Positions 1 through 7,093 of a stretch of DNA of 12,545 bases are shown here, in pieces. The notes under the pieces are model-generated. The model did no database searches. It saw only the letters and a program-made list of their open reading frames with translations, and was not told the origin of the DNA. A program made the translations under genes and the position numbers. Within the stretch, counting starts at the first letter, position 1, and each line of letters opens with the position of its first letter. The stretch covers positions 1-12,545 of the forward strand of contig JAZDFH010000035.1 of NCBI GenBank assembly GCA_043808035.1. The letters run 5' to 3'. Source of the DNA: JAZDFH01 sp043808035. Lineage in GTDB: Bacteria > Patescibacteriota > Minisyncoccia > UBA6257 > Colwellbacteraceae.

Positions 1-83
1 ATCGATTGTGGTTTGAAATCAAAAATTTTGTGTAGAGCTCTAAAGAACATTTTGTGCGCGGCATGAGATGTGAAATATTTTCG

Positions 84-112
84 TTGGTAATATATACATT
101 ATCTCATATTTA
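84..112 (+). promoter_or_regulatory. possible promoter upstream of htrA
   Basis: A TTGGTA box at 84-89 and a TATTTA box at 107-112 are separated by 17 nt, the right geometry for a sigma-70 promoter. Transcription would begin near 119. The match is moderate and the surroundings are AT-rich, so chance is a real alternative. The rest of 1-134 shows no gene; a short open frame at 1-66 ending in TGA could be the tail of an upstream gene but cannot be recognised. Confidence 0.25.
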
Positions 113-134
113 TTGCGTGGTGGGATGTGCGTAA

Positions 135-1340
135 GTCCTAATCATTTTTTTTGCGGGTATCGTCGCTGTCGGTGTTGACGCTTCACGTTCCAAACTTTCG
201 ATAAAAGACATATGGCATGCGATAACAAAACAAGAACAGCAGCAATCCATTTCTTTGACAGAGAAGGCGCCGGGCAAAGAACTTTATAAACCTGTCATTG
301 AATACGAAGAGGCGGTTACGACTGCCGTGGAACAATCCGCAAGCAGTGTCGTTTCGATTGTTATCAGTAAGGATCTGCAGATTATGGAACAATGCCCCTC
401 TTCTCCATTTGCGGGACTTCCTCCGGAAATACAACAATTCTTTGGAATGAACTTTGATGTTCCGAGTCAATGTCCTATAAGTACCGAAAAGAGAGAGATT
501 GGTGGCGGAAGCGGCTTTATTGTTTCTGATGATGGGCTGATTGTAACTAACAAACATGTCGTCAGTACCGAAGATGCCGAATACACGGTTATTATGAGTA
601 ATGGGAATAAATACGATGCCAAGGTGCTTGATAGAGATCCGATACAGGATATCGCTTTGATGAAAATAGAAGCAATGGGGCTTCCTGCTGCGCGTATAGG
701 GGACTCGGATACTATAAAATTGGGGCAAACGGCAATTGCTATCGGCAACTCATTGAATGAATTTCAGAATTCGGTATCAGTTGGTGTTATATCGGGGCTT
801 TCTCGAACCGTTTCTGCATCTGGGGAGACGATTAGCGGTGTTCTCCAAACGGATGCGGCAATCAATCCTGGAAATTCCGGTGGTCCGTTGTTAAACTTGA
901 AAGGCGAAGTGATCGGTATCAATACTGCGATTGTCGTTGGCGCACAGAATATAGGGTTCGCTATACCGATAAACGATGCGATACGCGATATCCAATCGGT
1001 ACGGGAAACAGGAGAAATCAAGGTTGCTTTTTTGGGCGTTCGATATCTTGTAGTGACGGAAGATCTGGCGACAAAAGAAAAATTATCGGTACAAGAAGGC
1101 GCCTTATTGCGTGGAGAAGAAGATGGTCCTGCTATCGTTCTTGATTCTCCTGCCGCTAAAGCAGGCTTACAAGCGGAAGATATTATAACGGCGGTCAACG
1201 GGAAGGCGGTTACCCTTGATACTCCATTGAACGTTTTGATAGGTAGGGAGAAGGTTGGTGACATTATCGTGCTTGATGTCTATCGAAAAGGGGAAAAGCG
1301 TACTTTTTCGATTACCCTTGAAGAAAGACCGAAATTATGA
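135..1340 (+). CDS. HtrA/DegQ-type trypsin-like serine protease with PDZ domain; N-terminal start unresolved
   Basis: This is a membrane-anchored extracytoplasmic serine protease of the HtrA/Deg family, which degrades or refolds damaged envelope proteins. Numbering from the TTG codon at 255, the catalytic triad is His101 (in TNKHVV), Asp132 (in QDIALMK) and Ser208 (in NPGNSGGPL). A single PDZ domain spans about 258-355 (substrate or regulatory binding). The shortest start with an accepted codon is TTG 255, but the same frame is open back to 135 and encodes a hydrophobic segment, VLIIFFAGIVAVGV, followed by a charged linker. That is the signal anchor expected for this family, so coding sequence surely begins upstream of 255. 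No ATG, GTG or TTG lies in frame between 135 and 255, and an in-frame TAA sits at 132-134. No Shine-Dalgarno sequence precedes TTG 255. Family assignment is very secure; the 5' end is not. Confidence 0.92.
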   Translation, partial: VLIIFFAGIVAVGVDASRSKLSIKDIWHAITKQEQQQSISLTEKAPGKELYKPVIEYEEAVTTAVEQSASSVVSIVISKDLQIMEQCPSSPFAGLPPEIQQFFGMNFDVPSQCPISTEKREIGGGSGFIVSDDGLIVTNKHVVSTEDAEYTVIMSNGNKYDAKVLDRDPIQDIALMKIEAMGLPAARIGDSDTIKLGQTAIAIGNSLNEFQNSVSVGVISGLSRTVSASGETISGVLQTDAAINPGNSGGPLLNLKGEVIGINTAIVVGAQNIGFAIPINDAIRDIQSVRETGEIKVAFLGVRYLVVTEDLATKEKLSVQEGALLRGEEDGPAIVLDSPAAKAGLQAEDIITAVNGKAVTLDTPLNVLIGREKVGDIIVLDVYRKGEKRTFSITLEERPKL

Positions 1341-1372
1341 TATGTAACGAATACGAGGTAAAATGGAAAATT

Positions 1373-1401
1373 TTATCGAATTGTGAAAAATACTATATAC
1401 T
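1373..1401 (+). promoter_or_regulatory. probable clpB promoter, giving a leaderless transcript
   Basis: TTATCG at 1373-1378 (weak -35) and TATACT at 1396-1401 (good -10) are 17 nt apart. The expected transcription start, about 7 nt after the -10 box, falls on or next to the clpB ATG at 1408. There is no Shine-Dalgarno sequence in front of this ATG, which fits leaderless initiation. No CIRCE-like or other heat-shock operator is visible nearby. Confidence 0.4.
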
Positions 1402-1407
1402 ATAAGT

Positions 1408-4041
1408 ATGAATTCATTTAATAGATTTACTATCAAAGCACAGGAAGCGTTACAAAATGCGCAAGATATGGCTGCAGCCCAAAATCATGGTGAATTTAAA
1501 GCATTACATCTTTTTGCATCTCTTATCGCAGATCCTGCTTCACTTATACAGCCAATCATGACGCAATCAGGAGTTCATCTTGATGATCTTGAAAATGCAA
1601 TACAGGCTGAACTTAAAAAAATGCCTAAGATCTTTTCTGCTAATTCGGTAAGTCAGCTTTATTTATCTCAGGAAGTTATGAAGATACTCGACAAAGCAGC
1701 CAAGACCGCTCTTGCGAATAAGGACGAATATATTTCATGCGAACATTTATTATTAGGTATTTTAGAGAGTGATTCTCCCGCGAAGGGCATATTAGGGAAG
1801 TATGGTGTACAGAAAGAGAGTGTTATCCGAGCTATCTCTCAATTAAGAGGCAGTTCAAAGGTTACTGATGAGACCCCCGAGACCAAGTTTCGTGTACTTG
1901 AAAAATATGCCGTTAATATGACTACTGAAGCGGCAGCTGGGAAATACGATCCTGTTATTGGCAGAGAAACAGAGCTGCGTCGAATTATCCAAGTATTATC
2001 TCGCCGTACGAAGAATAATCCTGTTCTTATCGGTGAACCGGGGGTTGGTAAGACCGCTATTATTGAGGGGCTTGCACAACGTATTGTTGCAGGAGAAGTT
2101 CCGGAAACATTAAAAGGGAAGCAGATTGTCATGTTGGATTTAGGGTCTTTGATTGCCGGTACTAAATTCAGAGGAGAATTTGAAGATAGACTTAAATCAT
2201 TTATTCGTGAGATACAGAATTCAAAAGGGAATACGATTTTATTTATCGACGAAATTCATATGATTGTCGGTGCCGGAGCTGCAGAGGGTACCATAGATGC
2301 TTCAAATTTACTTAAACCTGCTCTTGCACGAGGTGAATTGCATGCGGTTGGTGCGACAACGATTCGAGAATATCAACGATATATCGAGAAAGATTCAGCC
2401 TTGGAACGGCGATTTCAGCCTGTTATGGTTGAGGAACCGAGCGTGGAAGATAGTATTACGATTTTGCGTGGGTTGAAGGAAAAATATGAGATTCATCACG
2501 GTTTGCGGATTAGTGACGAGGCGTTAATCGCATCGGTTAATCTTGCGGCGCGTTATATTAACGATAGATTCCTACCTGATAAAGCGGTTGACGTCATTGA
2601 TGAAGCTGCAGCAATGCGTAAACTCGATACGGAGAGTTTACCTGCCGATATTGATAAAACACGAAGAGCGATTACTTCTCTTGAGATCGAACGAGCAGCA
2701 CTTACGAACGAGAAAAAAACGAAGAATACGGTACAACGGTTGAAGGGAATTGAAAAAGAGTTACAAGAGTTGCGTAAAAAGAATGATGAATTGAGTAGCA
2801 GTTGGCATGCTGAAAAGATGGTGTTTGAAAAATTGAACGTATTACGAGAAAGAATAGAAACACTGAAAAGAGAGAAGGAAGTTGCTGAACGAGAAGGACA
2901 ACTTGATCGTGTCGCTCAAATTGTTTATGGTGATTTGCCTGCTGCAATTCGTGAATATGAGGCATATGAAAAAAAATATTTTTCACCAAATTCTAAAAAT
3001 AAAAATCAAGACGCTTTTTTGAAAGAAGCTGTTGACGCAGAGGATGTAGCGAAAGTTATATCTCGATGGACAGGTATTCCTGTACAAAACATTCTTGAAT
3101 CGGAGGTGGCAAAATTACAAAAAATTGAGGAGGAATTAGGAGCGAGAGTTATTGGGCAAAAGCCCGCGATTAAAGCGGTGGCGAGCGCATTGCGTCGTGC
3201 ACGTGCGGGTCTCGCCCCTGCGGATCGCCCGCTTGGATCATTTATGTTTTTGGGACCGACAGGGGTTGGAAAAACGGAGCTTGCACGAACGCTTGCCGAA
3301 TTTATGTTTAATGACGAAAAAGCGTTAATTAGAATCGATATGTCAGAGTATATGGAGAAACATACAGTATCAAGGCTTATTGGTTCACCACCGGGATACG
3401 TTGGATATGAAGAAGGTGGTAGTTTAACAGAGACCATTCGTCATCGACCATATAGTTTGATTTTGTTCGATGAAATAGAAAAAGCGCATCCTGAGGTGTT
3501 CAACATATTATTGCAAGTGCTTGATAATGGACGGCTGACCGATGGCAAGGGTAAAACGGTTAATTTCAAAAATACGATTATTATCATGACCTCTAATGTA
3601 GGGAGCGAGTTATTTACAGAAATGTCACGAGTCGGATTTATGCAGAATGATAAAGACACTCACGAACAACATGAATATGAGGGGAAAATCAATTCTTCAT
3701 TAAAGGAACATTTTCGTCCTGAATTTTTGAACAGGATCGATGAAATTATCATTTTTCACCCGCTTGCCAGAATTGAAGTGGAAAAGATTCTTGATATACA
3801 GCTTGATTTGGTGCGAAAACAGTTGGAAGAACGTGGCATTAAGATAACAATTGACGCTGCTGCGAAACGGTATATTGCCGAACGAGGATATGACGTGAAA
3901 TACGGAGCACGGCCATTGAAACGTCTTATTCAAAAAATGATTCTTGATAAACTGGCTGATAATATAATTCAGGGAGCAATTAAAGATGGTAGCAAAGTTA
4001 AAATTAGCTATAAGGATTCCGATATTACGATTAGCGTTTAA
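1408..4041 (+). CDS. clpB: ClpB-type AAA+ protein disaggregase (with a ClpC-like VGF loop)
   Basis: This is a cytoplasmic hexameric Hsp100 ATPase that threads aggregated proteins through its central pore. At 877 aa it matches ClpB length. Order: two Clp-N repeats (1-148); AAA1 with Walker A GEPGVGKT (209-216), Walker B ILFIDE (277-282) and arginine fingers near 334-335; a full ClpB-style middle domain (about 407-525, coiled coil with the SSWHAEK and AEREGQLDRVA segments); AAA2 with Walker A GPTGVGKT (616-623), pore loop GYVG (663-666), Walker B LILFDE (684-689), Arg776, and sensor-2 GARPL (833-837). Unlike typical ClpB, AAA2 carries a longer loop with a VGF tripeptide (742-744), the position and form of the ClpP-docking loop of ClpC. 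The middle domain argues for ClpB over ClpC. The ATG at 1408 is the only sensible start and lacks a Shine-Dalgarno sequence. The 3' end overlaps the next gene by 56 nt. Confidence 0.93.
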   Translation: MNSFNRFTIKAQEALQNAQDMAAAQNHGEFKALHLFASLIADPASLIQPIMTQSGVHLDDLENAIQAELKKMPKIFSANSVSQLYLSQEVMKILDKAAKTALANKDEYISCEHLLLGILESDSPAKGILGKYGVQKESVIRAISQLRGSSKVTDETPETKFRVLEKYAVNMTTEAAAGKYDPVIGRETELRRIIQVLSRRTKNNPVLIGEPGVGKTAIIEGLAQRIVAGEVPETLKGKQIVMLDLGSLIAGTKFRGEFEDRLKSFIREIQNSKGNTILFIDEIHMIVGAGAAEGTIDASNLLKPALARGELHAVGATTIREYQRYIEKDSALERRFQPVMVEEPSVEDSITILRGLKEKYEIHHGLRISDEALIASVNLAARYINDRFLPDKAVDVIDEAAAMRKLDTESLPADIDKTRRAITSLEIERAALTNEKKTKNTVQRLKGIEKELQELRKKNDELSSSWHAEKMVFEKLNVLRERIETLKREKEVAEREGQLDRVAQIVYGDLPAAIREYEAYEKKYFSPNSKNKNQDAFLKEAVDAEDVAKVISRWTGIPVQNILESEVAKLQKIEEELGARVIGQKPAIKAVASALRRARAGLAPADRPLGSFMFLGPTGVGKTELARTLAEFMFNDEKALIRIDMSEYMEKHTVSRLIGSPPGYVGYEEGGSLTETIRHRPYSLILFDEIEKAHPEVFNILLQVLDNGRLTDGKGKTVNFKNTIIIMTSNVGSELFTEMSRVGFMQNDKDTHEQHEYEGKINSSLKEHFRPEFLNRIDEIIIFHPLARIEVEKILDIQLDLVRKQLEERGIKITIDAAAKRYIAERGYDVKYGARPLKRLIQKMILDKLADNIIQGAIKDGSKVKISYKDSDITISV

Positions 4042-4699
4042 GGCTCTCGTATTTACATGGATGGTCTGGTGGATACGCTCAGGACCATTTATAAGTACTC
4101 ATATACTGCTGTTTTTGTTGGTGAGTACTGTTTTGTATTTCAAACCGTTTACTAATCCATCAAAATTCTTTTTTGCTTTTCTTGCCCTTATTGCTCTTGT
4201 TTTTGTTATTCCTTCCATATTGTTGTGGGGATGGTTGGTGGCTATCGGCTTCGGATTTATTTTTTTTATCTTGATGGGGAGCAAGGAATTTGTTTTTTTT
4301 GAGAAACGAAATTGGCATTATTTTACTCTTTTCTCTCTGATTGCGTGTCTTAATGGCCTTTTTTTATTAAAACGATATGGATTCATTATACAGCCGATAT
4401 TATTTATTACTTTTTTTGTATTGTTTATTGAATCTTATGGTATTCTTATTGAGAAAATATCTCGGTATAAGAAAATCCTTGTTGCAGGAATCAGTGCTTT
4501 TGTGTCTATGGAAATGTTGTGGATCGGACTTTTTATCCCGATGAATTTTTCGCAAAGTGCGGCGTGTATCACTTTAATCATATTTTTTTTACAGGACATA
4601 ACGGTACTGCATTTTCACGAGATGCTCTCACGAGAGGTTATTGTACGGAATATTGGTATCCTGATTGCCTTCTCGGCACTTATTTTCTTTGTGGCATAG
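3986..4699 (+). CDS. polytopic membrane protein of unknown function
   Basis: This 237-residue, very hydrophobic protein has about eight or nine predicted transmembrane helices, roughly at 16-30, 36-52, 60-78, 80-97, 112-128, 132-150, 163-184, 190-207 and 220-237. I recognise no family motif. The start at 3986 has a reasonable ribosome-binding sequence, GGGAG at 3972-3976, nine nt upstream, and it overlaps the end of clpB by 56 nt in another frame, so the two are probably co-transcribed and translationally coupled. A later in-frame ATG at 4061, just past the clpB stop, is possible but has no ribosome-binding site; it would remove the basic N-terminal stretch. The uninterrupted pattern of helices and short charged loops supports a real gene. 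Function cannot be inferred from position beside clpB and rny. Confidence 0.75.
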   Translation: MVAKLKLAIRIPILRLAFKALVFTWMVWWIRSGPFISTHILLFLLVSTVLYFKPFTNPSKFFFAFLALIALVFVIPSILLWGWLVAIGFGFIFFILMGSKEFVFFEKRNWHYFTLFSLIACLNGLFLLKRYGFIIQPILFITFFVLFIESYGILIEKISRYKKILVAGISAFVSMEMLWIGLFIPMNFSQSAACITLIIFFLQDITVLHFHEMLSREVIVRNIGILIAFSALIFFVA

Positions 4700-4722
4700 C
4701 CTATAAGAGACATTTTTTGTGG

Positions 4723-4751
4723 TTTACAATTGAGGAGTCGCGGTATATTAT
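4723..4751 (+). promoter_or_regulatory. sigma-70-type promoter for rny
   Basis: TTTACA (4723-4728) and TATTAT (4746-4751) each match the consensus at five of six positions with the ideal 17 nt spacing. Transcription would start near 4758, leaving a leader of about 58 nt before the rny ATG at 4816. An AAAGGAG sequence near the start of that leader (4756-4762) has no start codon at usable distance in the rny frame. Confidence 0.6.
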
Positions 4752-4815
4752 CAATAAAGGAGACTAACAACGAAGTTTTCAGAAAAGTCAATGAATCAAG
4801 TATTTTTTGTATATT

Positions 4816-6339
4816 ATGAACTATCAACCATTAATAATGGTGAGTTTTTTGGTGCTTGGACTGGTAGCGGGATATTTCATCCGCTGGTTACTTGCGATCA
4901 AATGGTTAAGCTCACTCGAAAACAAGAGAAAAAAAGAATTATTAAACGCGGAAAACGAAGCACAGGAAATTCTTCTTGAGGCTAAAAAAGAAGCAGTAGT
5001 TTTGCTCAATGAAGCAAAAGAAGAGGGTAAGGAGAGGAAAACTGGCCTTGATAGGTTGGAATCTCGTTTGATTTCCAAAGAAGAGAATTTAGGGAAAGCG
5101 GAACAAGATATAAAGACACAGCGTGAAGATGTTACTCGAGAGACAGAAAAAATCCAAAATACAAAAAAAGATATTTTGGAAATTCGTGACAAAATTAAGA
5201 CGGAGCTTTCTCGAGTTGCGCAATTAACACCGGAAGAAGCAAAAAAGCAGCTTATTACCGAAATGGAAGAGCGTAATAAGGAAGAGTTTACGGGGCTTAT
5301 GCAGAAGCTTATTCATGAGCGGGAAGAAAAGCTGGAAGCAAAAACAGTTGAAATGATTACGTCTTCGATTCAACGGTATGCGCGATCGCATGTTTCTGAT
5401 ATAACAACAACTGTTTTTAATCTCCCATCTGAAGATTTGAAGGGGAAAATTATTGGTCGAGAAGGTCGTAATATTAGAACTCTTGAGCGTCTTACGGGTG
5501 TTGAGTTTATTGTTGACGAAACACCTGAAGCAATCGTTATTTCATCATTTGATCCGTTGAGACGGGAGGTAGCGCGTTTATCTCTTGAGAAACTGATTAA
5601 AGATGGACGTATCCAGCCTGCCAAAATTGAAGAAAAGGTTGAAGAATCAAAAGCAGAGCTTGAGAAACGTATGTTTGAGATAGGAGAAGAGGCGACGTAT
5701 GAAGTTGGAGTTGTTGATCTTCCAAAAGAGATAATCCATCTTCTCGGCAGGCTTCATTTTCGTACCAGCTATGGGCAGAATGTTCTTACGCATTCCATCG
5801 AGATGGCACATATTTCAGGGATGCTTGCATCTGAACTCGGTGTTAATGTTGATATCGCGAAAAAAGCGGCATTAGTACATGATATCGGGAAAGCGATTGA
5901 TCATGAGGTGCAAGGTTCTCATGTTGAATTAGGGAGGAAAATTTTGAAAAAATATGGTGTTAGCGATGCAGTTATTACTGCAATGGAGGCGCATCATGAA
6001 GAATATCCATTTGCCTCCCCTGAAGCGTATATCGTCGCAGCTGCAGATATCCTCTCTGCCGCACGGCCGGGCGCACGGCGAGGAACGATAGAGAACTATA
6101 TCAAACGCCTTGATGACCTCGAAAAGCTCGCGTTGGGCTTTCCTGGCGTTAAAATGGTATATGCAGTATCGGCAGGTAGGGAGTTGCGGGTATTTGTTGT
6201 TCCGGAACAAGTTGATGATTTTAGAGCATTGCAGTTAGCGAGAGATATTGCTGCCAAAATTTCATCAGAAGTTAAGTTCCCCGGTGAAATTAAAGTAAAT
6301 GTTATTAGGGAGATACGTGCTGTGGAATATGCCAGGTAA
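4816..6339 (+). CDS. rny: ribonuclease Y
   Basis: This is a membrane-anchored endoribonuclease that starts decay of many mRNAs. The 507-residue length is typical. From the ATG at 4816: an N-terminal transmembrane anchor (about 8-28), a long charged coiled coil (about 35-185, with LLEAKKEA-type repeats), a KH RNA-binding domain with the loop IIGREGRNIR (about 212-221), and an HD metal-dependent phosphohydrolase domain whose metal ligands are visible as His326 (LTHSIEMAH), the His-Asp pair 355-356 (LVHDIGK), and Asp411 (AAADILSAARPGARR). An in-frame TTG at 4807 and a second ATG at 4837, immediately before the hydrophobic anchor, are alternative starts; none has a Shine-Dalgarno sequence. It has its own upstream promoter and is followed by HU on the same strand. 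Confidence 0.95.
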   Translation: MNYQPLIMVSFLVLGLVAGYFIRWLLAIKWLSSLENKRKKELLNAENEAQEILLEAKKEAVVLLNEAKEEGKERKTGLDRLESRLISKEENLGKAEQDIKTQREDVTRETEKIQNTKKDILEIRDKIKTELSRVAQLTPEEAKKQLITEMEERNKEEFTGLMQKLIHEREEKLEAKTVEMITSSIQRYARSHVSDITTTVFNLPSEDLKGKIIGREGRNIRTLERLTGVEFIVDETPEAIVISSFDPLRREVARLSLEKLIKDGRIQPAKIEEKVEESKAELEKRMFEIGEEATYEVGVVDLPKEIIHLLGRLHFRTSYGQNVLTHSIEMAHISGMLASELGVNVDIAKKAALVHDIGKAIDHEVQGSHVELGRKILKKYGVSDAVITAMEAHHEEYPFASPEAYIVAAADILSAARPGARRGTIENYIKRLDDLEKLALGFPGVKMVYAVSAGRELRVFVVPEQVDDFRALQLARDIAAKISSEVKFPGEIKVNVIREIRAVEYAR

Positions 6340-6363
6340 ATACTGTATTTTTCAGTTTTTCTC

Positions 6364-6372
6364 TGGTATGAT
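6364..6372 (+). promoter_or_regulatory. extended -10 promoter upstream of HU
   Basis: TGGTATGAT is an extended -10 element (TG at 6364-6365, TATGAT at 6367-6372). No good -35 box lies 16-18 nt upstream, which extended -10 promoters can tolerate. Transcription would start near 6379, giving HU a leader of about 100 nt that contains a small open frame and a short hairpin (AGGTG/CACCT around 6402-6416). Confidence 0.4.
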
Positions 6373-6390
6373 TATAGAAAGGGGTGTTAT

Positions 6391-6435
6391 ATGCTTTTAA
6401 AAGGTGAGCAGACACCTCGAAGAATGGTAAGATGA
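6391..6435 (+). CDS. possible 14-residue leader peptide ahead of HU
   Basis: An ATG at 6391 opens a frame encoding MLLKGEQTPRRMVR and ending in TGA. It is preceded, at six nt, by AAGGGG, one of the clearer ribosome-binding sequences in the window, and lies right after the extended -10 promoter. A 5-bp hairpin falls within it. It could be a translated leader or simply part of an untranslated leader. There is nothing to show conservation, so this is tentative. Confidence 0.2.
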   Translation: MLLKGEQTPRRMVR

Positions 6436-6481
6436 AAAGGTCGGGATTCATTATGAAGTAGAAAAATAAAGTAATATTGTT

Positions 6482-6757
6482 ATGAGAAAAGTAGATTTAG
6501 TTGATGCTGTAATGACTGCTGCAGGGCTTGAGACAAAAAAACAAGCGGAATCAACAGTTGATGCAGTTTTTGAAACCATTATAAAGACGGTAAGTCGAGG
6601 AGAAGAAGTTGCTATTGCAGGGTTTGGAACATTTAGAGCTTCCAAACGGGCTGCGCGAACAGGAATCAATCCAAAGACGGGAGAGAAGATTCAAATTGCC
6701 GCGAAAACGGCACCGAAATTTAAGCCGGGGAAGGTATTTAAAGATGCGGTCGCCTAA
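6482..6757 (+). CDS. HU family DNA-binding protein
   Basis: This is a small (91 aa) histone-like protein that dimerises and bends DNA, compacting the nucleoid. The typical HU layout is visible: two N-terminal helices (about 3-38), the GFGTF turn (47-51), and the DNA-binding beta-arm RTGINPKTGEKIQI (59-72), with Pro64 at the position that intercalates between base pairs, followed by KFKPGKVFKDAV. No extension or fusion is present. The ATG at 6482 gives the exact family N-terminus but has no Shine-Dalgarno sequence. A strong terminator follows the stop codon, ending this plus-strand block. HU versus IHF cannot be decided absolutely, but a single short gene with this sequence points to a homodimeric HU. 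Confidence 0.95.
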   Translation: MRKVDLVDAVMTAAGLETKKQAESTVDAVFETIIKTVSRGEEVAIAGFGTFRASKRAARTGINPKTGEKIQIAAKTAPKFKPGKVFKDAVA

Positions 6758-6773
6758 AAAGTCTTTGACTTTT

Positions 6774-6810
6774 CTAAAAAGCGTCACGTAAAAAACGTGA
6801 CGCTTTTTAG
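6774..6810. terminator. bidirectional rho-independent terminator after HU
   Basis: A perfect 16-bp stem (6774-6789 with 6795-6810) closes on a 5-nt A loop. The stem has a GC-rich core (GCGTCACGT) and A/T tracts on either side, so it can act on both strands. It lies 17 nt after the HU stop codon and faces the convergent minus-strand unit. Confidence 0.85.
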
Positions 6811-6827
6811 TTACCAACAAGAACCAT

Positions 6828-6864
6828 CACCCGCATAAGCGGGTGTTCCTGTCTGCAGGTAGGC
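6828..6864. repeat. left palindrome of an inverted pair flanking the transposase remnant
   Basis: CACCCGC-ATAA-GCGGGTG is a perfect 7-bp hairpin at 6828-6845. A near-identical sequence occurs in inverted orientation at 7073-7089, differing by one deleted G. About 19 further bases beside each hairpin also show weak similarity (TTCCTGTCTGCAGG here against the complement of the bases around 7055-7070). The pair brackets the transposase-like fragment. Confidence 0.6.
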
Positions 6865-6874
6865 AGTAGCGTTA

Positions 6875-6907
6875 AAAATCACCTTGGTCAAAAACCAAGG
6901 TGATTTT
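6875..6907. terminator. hairpin terminator in the convergent intergenic region
   Basis: A 14-bp perfect stem (6875-6888 with 6894-6907) carries the core TCACCTTGG and closes on a 5-nt loop. On the minus strand it is followed by five T residues, and on the plus strand it ends in four, so it probably stops minus-strand transcripts from the sigma-factor unit and may act as a backup for the plus strand. Confidence 0.65.
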
Positions 6908-7070
6908 AGAGAATGACCAACGGAAAAATATATCAATGGCAGTGATGAAGGGTAAGATATCGGTTTGGATCAAGAAGAAAATGAACAAGTTTTCCAAAGG
7001 GACGTTGTGGAGTAAAGGATATTTTGTTATAACGGTAGGATTGAACGAAGTGATAACTTGCAGGATAGAA
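6900..7070 (+). pseudogene. decayed C-terminal fragment of an IS200/IS605-type Y1 transposase (TnpA)
   Basis: In the plus frame beginning at 6900 the residues NISMAVMKGKISVWI, then GTLWSKGYFVITVG and LNEVI, follow the C-terminal pattern of IS200/IS605 TnpA (family form roughly: LKGKSS.WI ... FWS+GYFVSTVG.NEE.I+.YI). The N-terminal half with the HUH metal-binding motif is absent. The helix that should carry the catalytic tyrosine reads EVITCRIE, with no Tyr. The frame then runs into the right palindrome and continues only as a shadow of the opposing gene. The fragment lies between two inverted palindromes in a gap between convergent genes, a common resting place for such elements. The assignment rests on motif memory, not on a search; it is a dead remnant in any case. 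Confidence 0.6.
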
Positions 7071-7091
7071 GCCACCGCTTATGCGGGTGGC
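7055..7091. repeat. right palindrome of the inverted pair
   Basis: GCCACC-GC-TTAT-GC-GGTGGC, with one bulged G, folds at 7071-7091. Its complement over 7073-7089 matches the left palindrome at 17 of 18 positions with a single-base gap. It lies three bases past the minus-strand gene stop, so it may also serve as a weak 3'-end structure, although no T tract follows. Confidence 0.6.
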
Positions 7092-7093
7092 TC

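Noticed and set aside
1..66. Tail of an upstream gene in frame 1
   Set aside because: Twenty-one codons ending in TGA with no recognisable family sequence; cannot be supported.
183..728. Minus-strand 181-codon open frame
   Set aside because: It is antisense to htrA, has no recognisable motif, and the plus frame has an intact catalytic triad.
764..1264. Minus-strand 166-codon open frame
   Set aside because: Antisense shadow of the htrA protease and PDZ region.
4519..4767. Plus-strand 82-codon open frame
   Set aside because: It overlaps the membrane protein in another frame, has an irregular composition and no ribosome-binding site.
6828..7091. CRISPR-like or tandem repeat array
   Set aside because: Only two copies, in inverted orientation, with unrelated sequence between them.
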